From positions 4,405,502-4,469,501 of the forward strand of contig NZ_CP070356.1 of NCBI RefSeq assembly GCF_016919445.1: a stretch of 64,000 nucleotides of DNA, in the 5' to 3' direction. Under the pieces are notes generated by a model, which saw only the letters and a list, made by a program, of their open reading frames with translations, was not told the DNA's origin and made no database searches. The stretch's first letter is position 1; each line of letters opens with the position of its first letter. This stretch comes from Pseudomonas sp. PDNC002. Its GTDB lineage: Bacteria > Pseudomonadota > Gammaproteobacteria > Pseudomonadales > Pseudomonadaceae. The position numbers and the translations under genes were made by a program. Shown here in pieces: positions 36,640 through 45,570 of the stretch.

Positions 36640-37839
36640 TCAGATGGCGCCCTGGGCGCGCATCGCGTCGATTCGTTCGGGCGCCAGGCCCAGTTCCGCG
36701 AGAATCCGCTCGCTGTGCTCGCCGAGCGCGGGTACCGCATCCATGCGCGGGGCGAAGGCGTTGCTGCTGGCTGGCGGCAGCAGGCCGGGGACCTCGCCCC
36801 GGGAGGTGCCCACCGGCCGCCAGCGCTCGCGGGCCTGCAACTGCGGATGCGCCCAGACGCCCGCCATGTCATTGACCCGCGCATTGGCGATCTGCGCCCG
36901 TTCGATACGCGCAATGGCCTCGTCGAAATCCAGCTCGGCGAGCACGCCAACGATGATCTCTCGTAGTGCATCGCGATTCGCCACCCGTTTGAAGTTGCCG
37001 GCGAAACGTTCGTCCTCGGCCAGTTCCGGGCGCAGCAGCACCTGTTCGCAGAACAGCTTCCACTCGCGTTCGTTCTGCAGGCCGAGCATCACGCTGCTGC
37101 CATCGCCCACCGGGAACGGCCCGTACGGATAGATGGTGGCATGGGCGGCACCGGCACGCGGTGGGGGCGGCGCGCCGTCGTAGGCGTAGTACATCGGGTA
37201 ACCCATCCATTCCACCAGGGCTTCGAGCATCGATACGCCAACATGCGAGCCTTCCCCGGTACGCCCGCGCAACAGCAGCGCGGAGAGGATGCCGGTATAG
37301 GCGTACATGCCGGCGGCGATGTCGGCGATCGAGCAGCCGGCCTTGGCCATCTGCTCCGCACCGGGCCCGCCGGTGACCGAGAGGAAGCCGGCCTCGCTCT
37401 GGATCAGCAGGTCGTAGGCCTTCTTCTGCTCGTACGGGCCGCCCGCGCCATAGCCGGAAATGTCGCAGACGATCAGGCGCGGAAAGCGCTGGTGCAAGGC
37501 CTCGAAGGACAGCCCCATGCGTGCTGCCGCGCCGGGCGCAAGGTTCTGCACCAGCACGTCAGCCTTGGCCAGCAGGCTGTCCAGCACATCGCCGGCCTCG
37601 GCCTGTTTGAGATCCAGGGTCAGGCTTTCCTTGGAGCGGTTGGTCCAGACGAAGTGCGAGGCCAGGCCGTTGACGCGCTCGTCATAGCCGCGGGCGAAGT
37701 CGCCCACGCCGGGACGTTCGACCTTGATCACGCGGGCGCCGAGGTCGGCCAGTTGGCGGGTACAGAACGGCGCCGCGATGGCGTGTTCCAGGCTGACCAC
37801 GGTGATGCCGTCCAGCGGACGGCCAGCGTCGAGGCTCAT
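36640..37839 (-). CDS. ict: class III CoA-transferase, probable itaconate CoA-transferase
   Basis: A 399-residue CaiB/BaiF-type CoA-transferase. Landmarks: GITVVSLEHAIAAPFCTRQLADLGARVIKVE at positions 11-41, LPGAA-like NLAPGAAARMGL, and KKAYDLLIQSEAGF where Asp143 is the catalytic aspartate. In P. aeruginosa the orthologous gene product activates itaconate with succinyl-CoA. The gene order with ich and ccl supports this role but other dicarboxylates (mesaconate, citramalate) cannot be excluded. Start ATG at 37839; 15 bases separate it from the dehydrogenase gene. Confidence 0.8.
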   Translation of the reverse strand: MSLDAGRPLDGITVVSLEHAIAAPFCTRQLADLGARVIKVERPGVGDFARGYDERVNGLASHFVWTNRSKESLTLDLKQAEAGDVLDSLLAKADVLVQNLAPGAAARMGLSFEALHQRFPRLIVCDISGYGAGGPYEQKKAYDLLIQSEAGFLSVTGGPGAEQMAKAGCSIADIAAGMYAYTGILSALLLRGRTGEGSHVGVSMLEALVEWMGYPMYYAYDGAPPPPRAGAAHATIYPYGPFPVGDGSSVMLGLQNEREWKLFCEQVLLRPELAEDERFAGNFKRVANRDALREIIVGVLAELDFDEAIARIERAQIANARVNDMAGVWAHPQLQARERWRPVGTSRGEVPGLLPPASSNAFAPRMDAVPALGEHSERILAELGLAPERIDAMRAQGAI

Positions 37840-37854
37840 CGGGTTTCCTCCGGG

Positions 37855-39018
37855 TCAGAACGAGCGCGGCAGTTCGAGCAGATGCTCGGCCACGTAGGAC
37901 AGGATCAGGTTGGTGGAAATCGGCGCCACCTGGTACAGGCGGGTCTCGCGGAACTTGCGCTCGACATCGTATTCGCAGGCGAAGCCGAAACCGCCGTGGG
38001 TCTGCAGGCAGGCGTTGGCCGCTTCCCAACTGGCCTTGGCGGCGAGGTACTTGGCCATGTTGGCCGCGGCGCCGGCATTCTTGCCGTCGTCGTATTCCTC
38101 GCAGGCGCGCCAGCGCATCAGGTCGGCCGCCTCGATCTCGATGTGCGCCTCGGCGATGGGGAACTGTACACCCTGGTTCTGTCCGATGGGCCGACCGAAT
38201 ACCACGCGATCACGGGCGTACTGCGCCGACTTCTCGGTGAACCAGCGGCCATCGCCGATGCATTCGGCGGCGATCAGCGTGCGCTCGGCGTTCAGGCCGT
38301 CGAGGATGTACTTGAAGCCCTTGCCCTCCTCGCCGATCAGGCTGTCGGCGGGGATTTCCAGGTTGTCGAAGAACAGCTCGTTGGTCTCGTGGTTGACCAT
38401 GTTGGCGATGGGTTGCACGGCCAGGCCGTTGCCGATGGCCTCGCGCAGGTCGACGAGGAAGATCGACATGCCCTCGGACTTCTTCTTCACCTCGGCCAGG
38501 GGCGTGGTGCGGGCCAGCAGGATCATCAGGTCGGAGTGCTGGATGCGCGAGATCCACACCTTCTGGCCGTTGATCACGTACTTGTCGCCACGGCGCACGG
38601 CGGTGGTCTTGATCTTGGTGGTGTCGGTGCCGGTGGTCGGCTCGGTGACGCCCATGGATTGCAGGCGCAGCTCGCCGCTGGCGAGTCTGGGCAGGTAGTA
38701 GCGCTTCTGTGCCTCGCTGCCGTGCCGCAGCAGGGTGAACATGTTGTACATCTGTCCGTGGATGGTCCCGGAATTGCCGCCGCAACGGTTCACTTCCTCG
38801 AGGATCACCGAGGCCTCGGCCAGACCCAGGCCGGAGCCGCCGTACTCTTCGGGAATCATCGCCGAGAGCCAGCCCGCCTCGGTCATGGCCGTGACGAAGG
38901 CCTCGGGGAACCCCTTCTCTTCGTCGATCCTGCGCCAGTATTCGGTGGGGAACTCCGCGCAGAGGGCGCGCACGCCTTCACGGATGGCGTTGAGTTCTTC
39001 GGTGTCGTAGCGGCTCAT
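37855..39018 (-). CDS. acyl-CoA dehydrogenase
   Basis: FAD enzyme oxidising an acyl-CoA. The 387 residues match the family: GWLSAMIPEEYGGSGLGL, SMGVTEPTTGTDTTKIKTTA (FAD/substrate contact), KVWISRIQHSDLMILLART, LDGLNAERTLIAAECIGDGRW, and the C-terminal LQTHGGFGFACEYDVERKFRETR. P. aeruginosa has an acyl-CoA dehydrogenase gene at the same place in its itaconate cluster. Start 39018 follows AAGGAGA; the frame runs on to 39162 without a binding site. First gene of the operon, divergent from the LysR gene. Confidence 0.88.
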   Translation of the reverse strand: MSRYDTEELNAIREGVRALCAEFPTEYWRRIDEEKGFPEAFVTAMTEAGWLSAMIPEEYGGSGLGLAEASVILEEVNRCGGNSGTIHGQMYNMFTLLRHGSEAQKRYYLPRLASGELRLQSMGVTEPTTGTDTTKIKTTAVRRGDKYVINGQKVWISRIQHSDLMILLARTTPLAEVKKKSEGMSIFLVDLREAIGNGLAVQPIANMVNHETNELFFDNLEIPADSLIGEEGKGFKYILDGLNAERTLIAAECIGDGRWFTEKSAQYARDRVVFGRPIGQNQGVQFPIAEAHIEIEAADLMRWRACEEYDDGKNAGAAANMAKYLAAKASWEAANACLQTHGGFGFACEYDVERKFRETRLYQVAPISTNLILSYVAEHLLELPRSF

Positions 39019-39167
39019 CGTTGTTTCTCCTTGGCCGGTCTGCGCCGGGCTCGGCAGCCGTGCAAGCGGCGGCCCTCGGGCGTTCTTGTTGTCGGACCGC
39101 GCTGGGGCGGCATGCATCGAAACTACCCCAGCCACCGCACGCCCATAAGGCCCGCCAGCCATCTATC

Positions 39168-39190
39168 AGCTATGCCCAAATGCTATAGCT
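39168..39190. promoter_or_regulatory. candidate LysR operator AGCTAT-N11-ATAGCT
   Basis: Perfect 6-base arms with an 11-base spacer, the textbook LysR spacing, in the divergent gap between the acyl-CoA dehydrogenase and LysR genes (39019-39267). Likely binding site of the neighbouring regulator. Confidence 0.65.
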
Positions 39191-39267
39191 GCGCCACAAG
39201 CGGCCTGCGCACGGCGTCGCGAACGTTTAGACTGGCCCTCTCCTGCCCGCACCGGTCGTACCGCCCC

Positions 39268-40191
39268 ATGGATGTCGTCCAGCTCAAGACCCTGATCCAC
39301 GTTGCCGAACTGGGCAGCCTCAGCAAGGCGGCCGACCGCCTGAACATCGCCCAGCCAGCCCTCAGCCGGCAGATTCGCCAACTGGAACGCGAGTTGGGGG
39401 GTTACCTGTTCGATCGTCATGGCCGCGGCATGGAAATCACCGACCTGGGGCGCGAAGTGCTGGAGCACGCCACGCGGATCATGGAGGAGCTGGAAGCCAT
39501 TCGCGGCGCGGTCGCCGGCGGCAATAGCGCCTACCGCGGCAGCGTCATCATCGGCACCACGCCGACAGTCGCGGAAATCATCACCGTGCCTCTGGTCAGC
39601 CGCATCAAGGCCGAGCACCCGAACCTGGGCATCCGCTTCGCCTCAGCCTTCAGCGGCTACCTGCTCGACTGGTTGCAGCGCGGCGAGCTGGAAATGGCGA
39701 TCTCCTACGATCCGCAGCCGTTGCATACGTTGCGTATCGTCCCGGTGATGATGGAAAACCTGATGCTGGTGGCGCCCCACGGCGCCGGTCTGAGCCTGGA
39801 CAAGCCGGTAGCCTTCGCCGAGCTGGCCGAGCAGGAACTGATCCTGCCCAGTTCGCGCCATGGCCTGCGCAAGATCCTCGACGACTGCGCGCGACAGCTG
39901 GGCATCACCCTGCGCCCCTCGGTGGAGGCGGACTCCTTCGGCGCCCTGATCGACCTGATCACCCACGGTTTCGGCTGGACGGTCCTGCCACTGGCGTCGA
40001 TCTATAGCCGCATCCAGGACGGCAGCCTGTGCGCCGCGCCGCTGGTGGACCCGACACCGATGCGCAAGCTGGTGATCGCCTATCCGGCGGATCGCAAGGT
40101 CAGCATCGCCACCCGCTATGTCGCCGACACCTTCACCGAGATTGCCGCCGACCTCATCGCGCGCAACATCTGGGCCGGGCACCTGCTGTGA
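39268..40191 (+). CDS. ripR: LysR-type regulator, RipR-like
   Basis: A 307-residue LysR-type regulator: winged helix at 1-60 (MDVVQLKTLIHVAELGSLSK, then AQPALSRQIRQLEREL) and an effector domain at 90-300. In P. aeruginosa a LysR gene (RipR) is divergent from the itaconate genes in the same way. The start 39268 was chosen from the family start; a long open frame upstream is only the reverse shadow of the ict/dehydrogenase genes. The gene symbol rests on synteny. Confidence 0.78.
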   Translation: MDVVQLKTLIHVAELGSLSKAADRLNIAQPALSRQIRQLERELGGYLFDRHGRGMEITDLGREVLEHATRIMEELEAIRGAVAGGNSAYRGSVIIGTTPTVAEIITVPLVSRIKAEHPNLGIRFASAFSGYLLDWLQRGELEMAISYDPQPLHTLRIVPVMMENLMLVAPHGAGLSLDKPVAFAELAEQELILPSSRHGLRKILDDCARQLGITLRPSVEADSFGALIDLITHGFGWTVLPLASIYSRIQDGSLCAAPLVDPTPMRKLVIAYPADRKVSIATRYVADTFTEIAADLIARNIWAGHLL

Positions 40192-40212
40192 GCCACGTGT
40201 CCTGAGGCCGGC

Positions 40213-40237
40213 GCGGCACCCCATCGCGGGGCGCCGC
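40213..40237. terminator. hairpin between converging genes
   Basis: GCGGCACCCC and GGGGCGCCGC form a 10-base stem with one mismatch and a five-base loop, between the LysR stop and the porin stop. No T-tract on either side; likely a bidirectional terminator. Confidence 0.5.
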
Positions 40238-40247
40238 ACTGGCTGGG

Positions 40248-41588
40248 TTACAGGATAGAGATCGGATAGTCGACGATTAGGCGGAACTCGTTGACGTCGC
40301 CTTCAGCCTGGTCGGCATTGCCGCGGTGAATCGCCTCGCGCAGGCGGAAGGACAGGTCCTTCGCCGGCCCGGACTGCACCACGTACTTGGCTTCCAGGTT
40401 GGTCTCGTGGTGCTTGCCATCGTCGCCGTAACCGTAACCACGGTACGGGCTGTCCGCCGCCATCTTGCTGCCATCGATACCGTGGCCATTGACGTAGCGG
40501 GCCATGAAGCTCAGGCCGGGAATGCCGTAGGTGGCCATCGCCAGGTCATAGCGCAACTGCCAGGACTTCTCTTCCGGACCATTGAAGTCCGAGTACTGGA
40601 TGGAGTTGGCGAGGAAGATCGAATCACCGGTATCGCCGGGGCCGTTGACGCCGAAGGCCACGTAATCGAACGGAGTGTCGCCGTGGACCTTCTGGTATGC
40701 CAGGGTCAGGGTGTGTGCGGTGAGGAAGGTGTACGCGGCGGCGGCGGACCAGGTGGTGTTGCTGATCTCGCCAGCCTTGGCGCTGCCGTCGTCGTTGGTG
40801 CGGTAGATATTGAAGTCAAAGTTCAGCGACTGGTCGTCCGCCAGCGGCAGCGTGTAGTTGGCGTTGCCGTAGTACTGGCGCCACACGTCCTCGAGCTTGG
40901 AAGCGTAGAGGGAGAAATTCAGTGCATCGTTGACCGCGTACTTGCCGCCCACGTAGTCGATGCTGCTGGCCTCGACATTGGCGTACGAGGCCCAGAGGCC
41001 ATGGTCGCCGTTGGTAGTCACCGGGCCGTTGCCGCCGGTGAAGTGGCCGCCGTCCAGGTCCAGGCCTGCGATCTCGCTGCTGAGCACGTTGAAGCCGGTG
41101 GCGGTCTGCGGGAACAGCCGGGTGCCGCCGGCGGCGAACACCGGCGCGGTGGGCTGCAGATCACCCCAGCGCAGTTCGGTCTTCGATACGCGCAGCTTTA
41201 CGGCGCCGCCAGCGCGGCCGTATTCGCTCTCGGGCGAACCGTCGTCGCGCACCGGCAGGTTGCCAGTGCCGGAGGTACCGGCGCCGCCATCCAGGCGAAT
41301 GCCCCAATTGCCGAACGCCTCGACGCCGAAACCAACGGTGCCCTGGGTGAAACCAGAGCTGTAGTTCAGCGTGAAACCTTGCGTCCAGTCCTTGCGGTCG
41401 CCCGCGCCGGACTTGCGGTCACTGTTGTAGTAGTAGTTACGCAGCAGCAGCGAGGCTGTGCTGCCTTCGATGAAGCCAGTGGCTTCGGACTGATCGGAAA
41501 CGACGGCGGCATGCGCCAGTTGGAACGGGATGCCGGCGACGAGTGCGCCGAGCATGGAAACGCGAGCGGAAAGACGGAACGCGGACAT
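40248..41588 (-). CDS. OprD-family outer-membrane porin
   Basis: A 446-residue outer-membrane channel. Signal peptide 1-27 (VAGIPFQLAHAA), then the OprD family pattern: GFIEGSTASLLLRNYYYNSD near residues 38-57, SGFTQGTVGFGVEAFGNWGI, LRWGDLQPTAPVFAAGGTRLFPQ, QLRYDLA and the C-terminal RLIVDYPISIL. The end is Leu rather than Phe. OprD/Occ members admit amino acids or aromatic and aliphatic carboxylates; near a dicarboxylate cluster the substrate may be an organic acid such as itaconate, which is inference. Confidence 0.9.
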   Translation of the reverse strand: MSAFRLSARVSMLGALVAGIPFQLAHAAVVSDQSEATGFIEGSTASLLLRNYYYNSDRKSGAGDRKDWTQGFTLNYSSGFTQGTVGFGVEAFGNWGIRLDGGAGTSGTGNLPVRDDGSPESEYGRAGGAVKLRVSKTELRWGDLQPTAPVFAAGGTRLFPQTATGFNVLSSEIAGLDLDGGHFTGGNGPVTTNGDHGLWASYANVEASSIDYVGGKYAVNDALNFSLYASKLEDVWRQYYGNANYTLPLADDQSLNFDFNIYRTNDDGSAKAGEISNTTWSAAAAYTFLTAHTLTLAYQKVHGDTPFDYVAFGVNGPGDTGDSIFLANSIQYSDFNGPEEKSWQLRYDLAMATYGIPGLSFMARYVNGHGIDGSKMAADSPYRGYGYGDDGKHHETNLEAKYVVQSGPAKDLSFRLREAIHRGNADQAEGDVNEFRLIVDYPISIL

Positions 41589-42233
41589 CTGCTACCCCTT
41601 TGTTGGACTTGTCTTGGCAGGTGTATCGACTGAACTTCGAACAACTTTCTTATGTTTCCCCGCCATAGGCAGAGCGTGCGAAGAGATATCAATCCGCCGC
41701 TTCGGCCTCCAACCAGACTTGTCGATAGTCGATATCAAGACGAATGATTCAGCATTTGCCGGCATGGCCATTAAGCTTGCGCCCCGATGAAGAACATGAG
41801 TCCCGGATGCCCGCTCCAGAGCGTTCGGGAAATTGCTCCACTTCATCATCCTTTGGTTTGGCCGCCTCCCCAGGCGGCCTTTTTTTGTCTGCGGGAAAGT
41901 TATGGAACATCTGTTCCAGACCAATTCCGGATAATTCTTCCCTGCCTTTCTTAGTTGAATTACGCAGCGCATCTCCAGAAACTTCCGTGAACTTCAACGA
42001 CCCACTCGCGGCAGGATCGGGCAACTCGATTCAGCGCTTCATGTGGTTCGCCAATCCTTCTCTCCGTCCGTTCATCCCCCGGGGCATTTCTCCATCCATG
42101 AGTCACTTGCGCAAAGCAAGTGACCGGATTAGATTACGACCATAATTCCTTCGTCATCCCCCGCCTTGCACCGTGCCATGGCCGATGCCAGGCGGCCTGA
42201 TTAGATGATGATGCTAATGTAACGAGGCCCGCC
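41589..42233. other. 645-base intergenic region with orphan terminator
   Basis: No convincing gene. It holds the porin leader (AT-rich near 41600-41660), a rho-independent terminator on the plus strand at 41861-41887, and the promoter area of the HxlR gene. Small open frames here lack binding sites or family features. A plus-strand transcript ending at 41887 would be a small RNA (see findings). Confidence 0.5.
41861..41887 (+). terminator. rho-independent terminator without an upstream gene
   Basis: GGCCGCCT and AGGCGGCC form an 8-base perfect stem around CCCC, followed directly by seven T. A textbook intrinsic terminator. The nearest plus-strand gene upstream ends at 40191, with its own hairpin between, so it most likely ends an unannotated RNA. 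Confidence 0.85.
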
Positions 42234-42722
42234 ATGCGCAGAACCAGTTTCGAACACCTGCCCTGCCCCGTCGCCCAGGCGCTGGATGTGATCGGCGACA
42301 GCTGGAACGTGCTGATCCTGCGCGAAGCCTTCTATGGCTCCACCCGCTTCGACCAGTTCCTCGCACGATTGGGCATCGCCAGCAACGTGCTGACTCGCCG
42401 CCTGCGCGCCCTGGTGGATAGCGACCTGCTGCAGCGCCGCCAATACAACGACCACCCGCCGCGCTACGAGTATCTGCTTACCGACCGTGGCCGCGACCTG
42501 CGTCCGGTGTTGCTGACCCTGCTGCAGTGGGGCAAGCGCCACGCCAGCATGGCCAGCGCCACCGAACTGGTGGACACCCGCAGCGGCCGGCCAGTGCACA
42601 TAGCACTGGTCGATGCCGACAGCGGCGAGCCCATCGGTCCGCACCACCAGATCCATCGCCGCGAAGGCGAACAGCTCGTCCCCGTCTTCCCACAGACCAT
42701 TTCCCAAGCCGATCACGCCTGA
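42234..42722 (+). CDS. HxlR-family transcription regulator
   Basis: A 162-residue winged-helix regulator: conserved N-terminal Cys11 (HLPCPVAQALDVIGDSWNVL), then LREAFYGSTRFDQFLARLGIASNVLTRRLRAL (residues about 30-60) and the wing YEYLLTDRGRDL. HxlR proteins sense electrophiles or quinones through cysteines in several cases. It sits 11 bases before an efflux pair on the same strand, so it probably controls it, by repression or induction. The C-terminal 50 residues (RSGRPVHIALVDADSGEPIG) are the usual extension. Confidence 0.88.
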   Translation: MRRTSFEHLPCPVAQALDVIGDSWNVLILREAFYGSTRFDQFLARLGIASNVLTRRLRALVDSDLLQRRQYNDHPPRYEYLLTDRGRDLRPVLLTLLQWGKRHASMASATELVDTRSGRPVHIALVDADSGEPIGPHHQIHRREGEQLVPVFPQTISQADHA

Positions 42723-42733
42723 GCGAGGCCGCC

Positions 42734-43861
42734 ATGAACCAGCCCATCACCCTCCCCGCCGCGCCAGCCGTCGACACGGCCAAACCGAAATCCCGCAAAG
42801 CCCTGAAACTGGCCATCGCCACGGCAGCCATCCTCGGTGCAGGTGCCTACGCCGGACACTGGTGGCTCGACGGCCGTTTCCTGGAGAAGACCGACGATGC
42901 CTACGTCGGCGGCGACGTCACTGTCATCAGCCCGCGTGTGGCCGGGTACATTGCCGAGTTGAAGGTGAGCGACAACCAGCTGGTGCACGCCGGCGACCTG
43001 CTCGCCCGCATCGATGACCGCGATTACCGCGCCGCGCTGGCCAAGGCCGAAGGCGCAGTGCATGCCGAGGAAGCGGCGCTGGGCAACGTCGATGCCCAGG
43101 CCTCGCTGCAGGATGCGCTGATCCGCCAGAGCCAGGCGGAGATCGACGCAGCCTCTGCCGAAGAAGTACGCACCCGCGACGACCAGCGCCGCTACGCCAC
43201 CCTGGTGCGCACCAACGCCGTTTCCGTGGAAGCGGCGCAACGTGCCGATGCCAGCTTCAAATCCGCCCGCGCCAACAGCGACAAGGCCCGCGCCAGCCTG
43301 CTCGCGGCGCGCCGCCAGCTGGATGTGATCCGCAGCCAGCGGCAGCAGGCCCAGGCCGCGCTGGAGCAGGCGGTCGCCGCCCGCGACCTGGCGCGCCTGG
43401 ACCTCAGCTACACCGAGCTGCGCGCGCCGGTGGACGGCTACATCGGCAACCGTCGCGCGCGGGTCGGCAGTTATGTGGCCGCCGGCACGCAACTACTGGC
43501 CGTGGTCCCCGCGCAAGGCCTGTGGGTGGACGCCAACTTCAAGGAAGACCAACTGGCGCGAATGCAGCCCGGCCAGGCGGTGACCATCGAGGCCGACATC
43601 CTTCCCGGCAAGGTCTTCCACGGCCACCTGGACAGCCTCGCCCCGGCCACCGGCGCGCAGTTCAGCATCCTCCCGCCGGAAAACGCCACCGGCAACTTCA
43701 CCAAGATCGTCCAGCGCGTGCCGGTGCGCGTACACCTGGACGACGCCGACGGCCGCCTCGGCAGCCTTCGCCCTGGTCTCTCCGTGCTGGTGGAAGTGGA
43801 CACCCGCGCCCATGACCATGGCGAAGCCGACCAGCGCGTCGCCCAGAGCTCGCGGCCGTGA
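42734..43861 (+). CDS. emrA: EmrA-type membrane-fusion protein
   Basis: A 375-residue HlyD-family adaptor linking an inner-membrane pump to the outer membrane. One N-terminal membrane segment (about 25-45), the lipoyl half FLEKTDDAYVGGDVTVISP typical of EmrA, a long alpha-hairpin (about 95-215) and the second half LDLSYTELRAPVDGYIGNRR. The start 42734 follows the HxlR stop by 11 bases. Its stop overlaps the GTG start of the pump gene by 4 bases. The pump's drug is unknown. Confidence 0.88.
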   Translation: MNQPITLPAAPAVDTAKPKSRKALKLAIATAAILGAGAYAGHWWLDGRFLEKTDDAYVGGDVTVISPRVAGYIAELKVSDNQLVHAGDLLARIDDRDYRAALAKAEGAVHAEEAALGNVDAQASLQDALIRQSQAEIDAASAEEVRTRDDQRRYATLVRTNAVSVEAAQRADASFKSARANSDKARASLLAARRQLDVIRSQRQQAQAALEQAVAARDLARLDLSYTELRAPVDGYIGNRRARVGSYVAAGTQLLAVVPAQGLWVDANFKEDQLARMQPGQAVTIEADILPGKVFHGHLDSLAPATGAQFSILPPENATGNFTKIVQRVPVRVHLDDADGRLGSLRPGLSVLVEVDTRAHDHGEADQRVAQSSRP

Positions 43862-45420
43862 GCCTCTGGAGCAACGACATCGTACCGGTGGAGAGTCTTT
43901 CCACCGGCCGCAAGGTGATCTCCTTCGCCTGTATGTGCCTGGGGATGTTCATCGCCCTGCTGGACATCCAGATCGTCTCCGCCTCGCTGCGCGACATCGG
44001 CGGCGGACTATCGGCCGGTGCAGATGAACTCGCCTGGGTGCAGACCAGCTACCTGATCGCCGAGATCATCGTCATTCCGTTGTCCGGCTGGCTGTCCAAG
44101 GTGCTGTCCACGCGCTGGCTGTTCGCCGCCTCGGCGCTGGGCTTCACCCTCACCAGCCTGCTCTGCGCGCTGGCCTGGAACATCCAGAGCATGATCGCCT
44201 TCCGCGCGCTGCAGGGCTTTCTCGGTGGCTCGATGATCCCGATGGTGTTCACCACCGGCTTCCTCTATTTCGACGGCAAGCAGCGCGTGATCGTCGCCGC
44301 CACCATCGGCGCCATCGCCTCGCTGGCGCCGACGCTCGGGCCGGTGGTGGGTGGCTGGATCACCGACATTTCCTCCTGGCCCTGGCTGTTCTACATCAAC
44401 CTGGTGCCGGGGCTGTTCGTCGCCATCGTGGTGCCGATCATGGTGCGCATCGACAAGCCGGACCTGTCGCTGCTCAAGGGCGCGGACTACCCGGCCATGC
44501 TGCTGATGGCGCTGTTCCTCGGCTGCCTGGAATACACCATGGAGGAAGGACCGCGCTGGAACTGGTTCAGCGACGACACCATCCTCGCCACGGCATGGAT
44601 CTCCGCGATCTGCGGCGTCGCCTTCATCTACCGCAGCCTGACCGCCGACCATCCCATCGTCGACCTGCGCGCGCTGAAGGAACGCAACTTCGCCCTCGGC
44701 TGCCTGTTCAGCTTCGTCACCGGCATCGGCATCTTCGCCACCATCTACCTGACCCCGCTGTTCCTTGGCCGCGTGCGCGGCTACGGCGCGCTGGACATTG
44801 GCCTGGCGATCTTCTCCACCGGCATCTTCCAGATCATGAGCATCCCGCTCTACGCCGCCCTGGCGCGGCGCGTCGACCTGCGCTGGATCCTGCTGCTGGG
44901 CATGGTGATGTTCACCCTGTCGATGCTTGAGTTCGCCCCGCTGACGCACGACTGGGGCGCGGCGCAACTGATGTTCCCGCAGGCCCTGCGCGGCATGGCC
45001 CAGCAATTCTGCGTGGCGCCCACGGTGACCCTCGCGCTGGGATCGCTGCCGCCCGAGCGCCTGAAGCTCGCCTCGGGGCTCTTCAACCTGATGCGCAACC
45101 TCGGCGGCGCCATCGGCATCGCCGCCTGCGCCACGGTGCTCAACGACCGCGCCAACCTGCACTTCCTGCGCCTGGCGGAACACCTCAACAGCGGCAACGA
45201 AGCACTCAACCACTGGCTGGCACCTTCGCTGGACATCAATGGCGAGCCGAGCCAGCAGGCGCTCAAGCACCTGTGGGACCTGACCTGGCGCGAGGCGCAG
45301 ACACTGACCTTCGCCGACGCCTTCCTGCTAGTCGGTGCATGCTTCGCCGTGACGCTGTTACTGGTGCCGCTGATGCGCAAGATTGCCCCACCGGCACAGC
45401 CCAGCGCTGACAGTCATTGA
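43858..45420 (+). CDS. emrB: EmrB/DHA2-family drug exporter
   Basis: A 520-residue major-facilitator transporter with about fourteen transmembrane helices. DHA2 features: LGMFIALLDIQIVSASLRDIG in helix 1, WVQTSYLIAEIIVIPLSGWL, AIASLAPTLGPVVGGWITD with the motif C sequence, and LFNLMRNLGGAIGIA near residues 402-416. It starts with GTG, coupled to emrA. Functions with EmrA and an outer-membrane factor encoded elsewhere. Confidence 0.9.
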   Translation: MSLWSNDIVPVESLSTGRKVISFACMCLGMFIALLDIQIVSASLRDIGGGLSAGADELAWVQTSYLIAEIIVIPLSGWLSKVLSTRWLFAASALGFTLTSLLCALAWNIQSMIAFRALQGFLGGSMIPMVFTTGFLYFDGKQRVIVAATIGAIASLAPTLGPVVGGWITDISSWPWLFYINLVPGLFVAIVVPIMVRIDKPDLSLLKGADYPAMLLMALFLGCLEYTMEEGPRWNWFSDDTILATAWISAICGVAFIYRSLTADHPIVDLRALKERNFALGCLFSFVTGIGIFATIYLTPLFLGRVRGYGALDIGLAIFSTGIFQIMSIPLYAALARRVDLRWILLLGMVMFTLSMLEFAPLTHDWGAAQLMFPQALRGMAQQFCVAPTVTLALGSLPPERLKLASGLFNLMRNLGGAIGIAACATVLNDRANLHFLRLAEHLNSGNEALNHWLAPSLDINGEPSQQALKHLWDLTWREAQTLTFADAFLLVGACFAVTLLLVPLMRKIAPPAQPSADSH

Positions 45421-45434
45421 GCGGAACGCTGCGT

Positions 45435-45464
45435 GAATTCGGCGACGCCCTCCGTCGCCAATTC
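45435..45464. terminator. hairpin after emrB
   Basis: GAATTcGGCGAC and GTCGCCaATTC form an interrupted stem around CGCCCTCC-type loop just after the pump gene. No T-tract. The 150 bases before vgrG otherwise hold its strong ribosome-binding site (AAGGAGG). Confidence 0.4.
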
Positions 45465-45570
45465 CGCAAGCTCTGACTGACGGATCTCAACTCGCCTAGA
45501 CCCCATCCCCAGCAGTCCTGCGCCTCCTTAAAGTCTGGCCCCCTGAAAAGGACTTCAAGGAGGTACAGGC

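Noticed and set aside
37141-39267. Long extension of the LysR frame upstream of 39268
   Set aside because: It covers the CoA-transferase and dehydrogenase genes in reverse; the LysR family start is at 39268.
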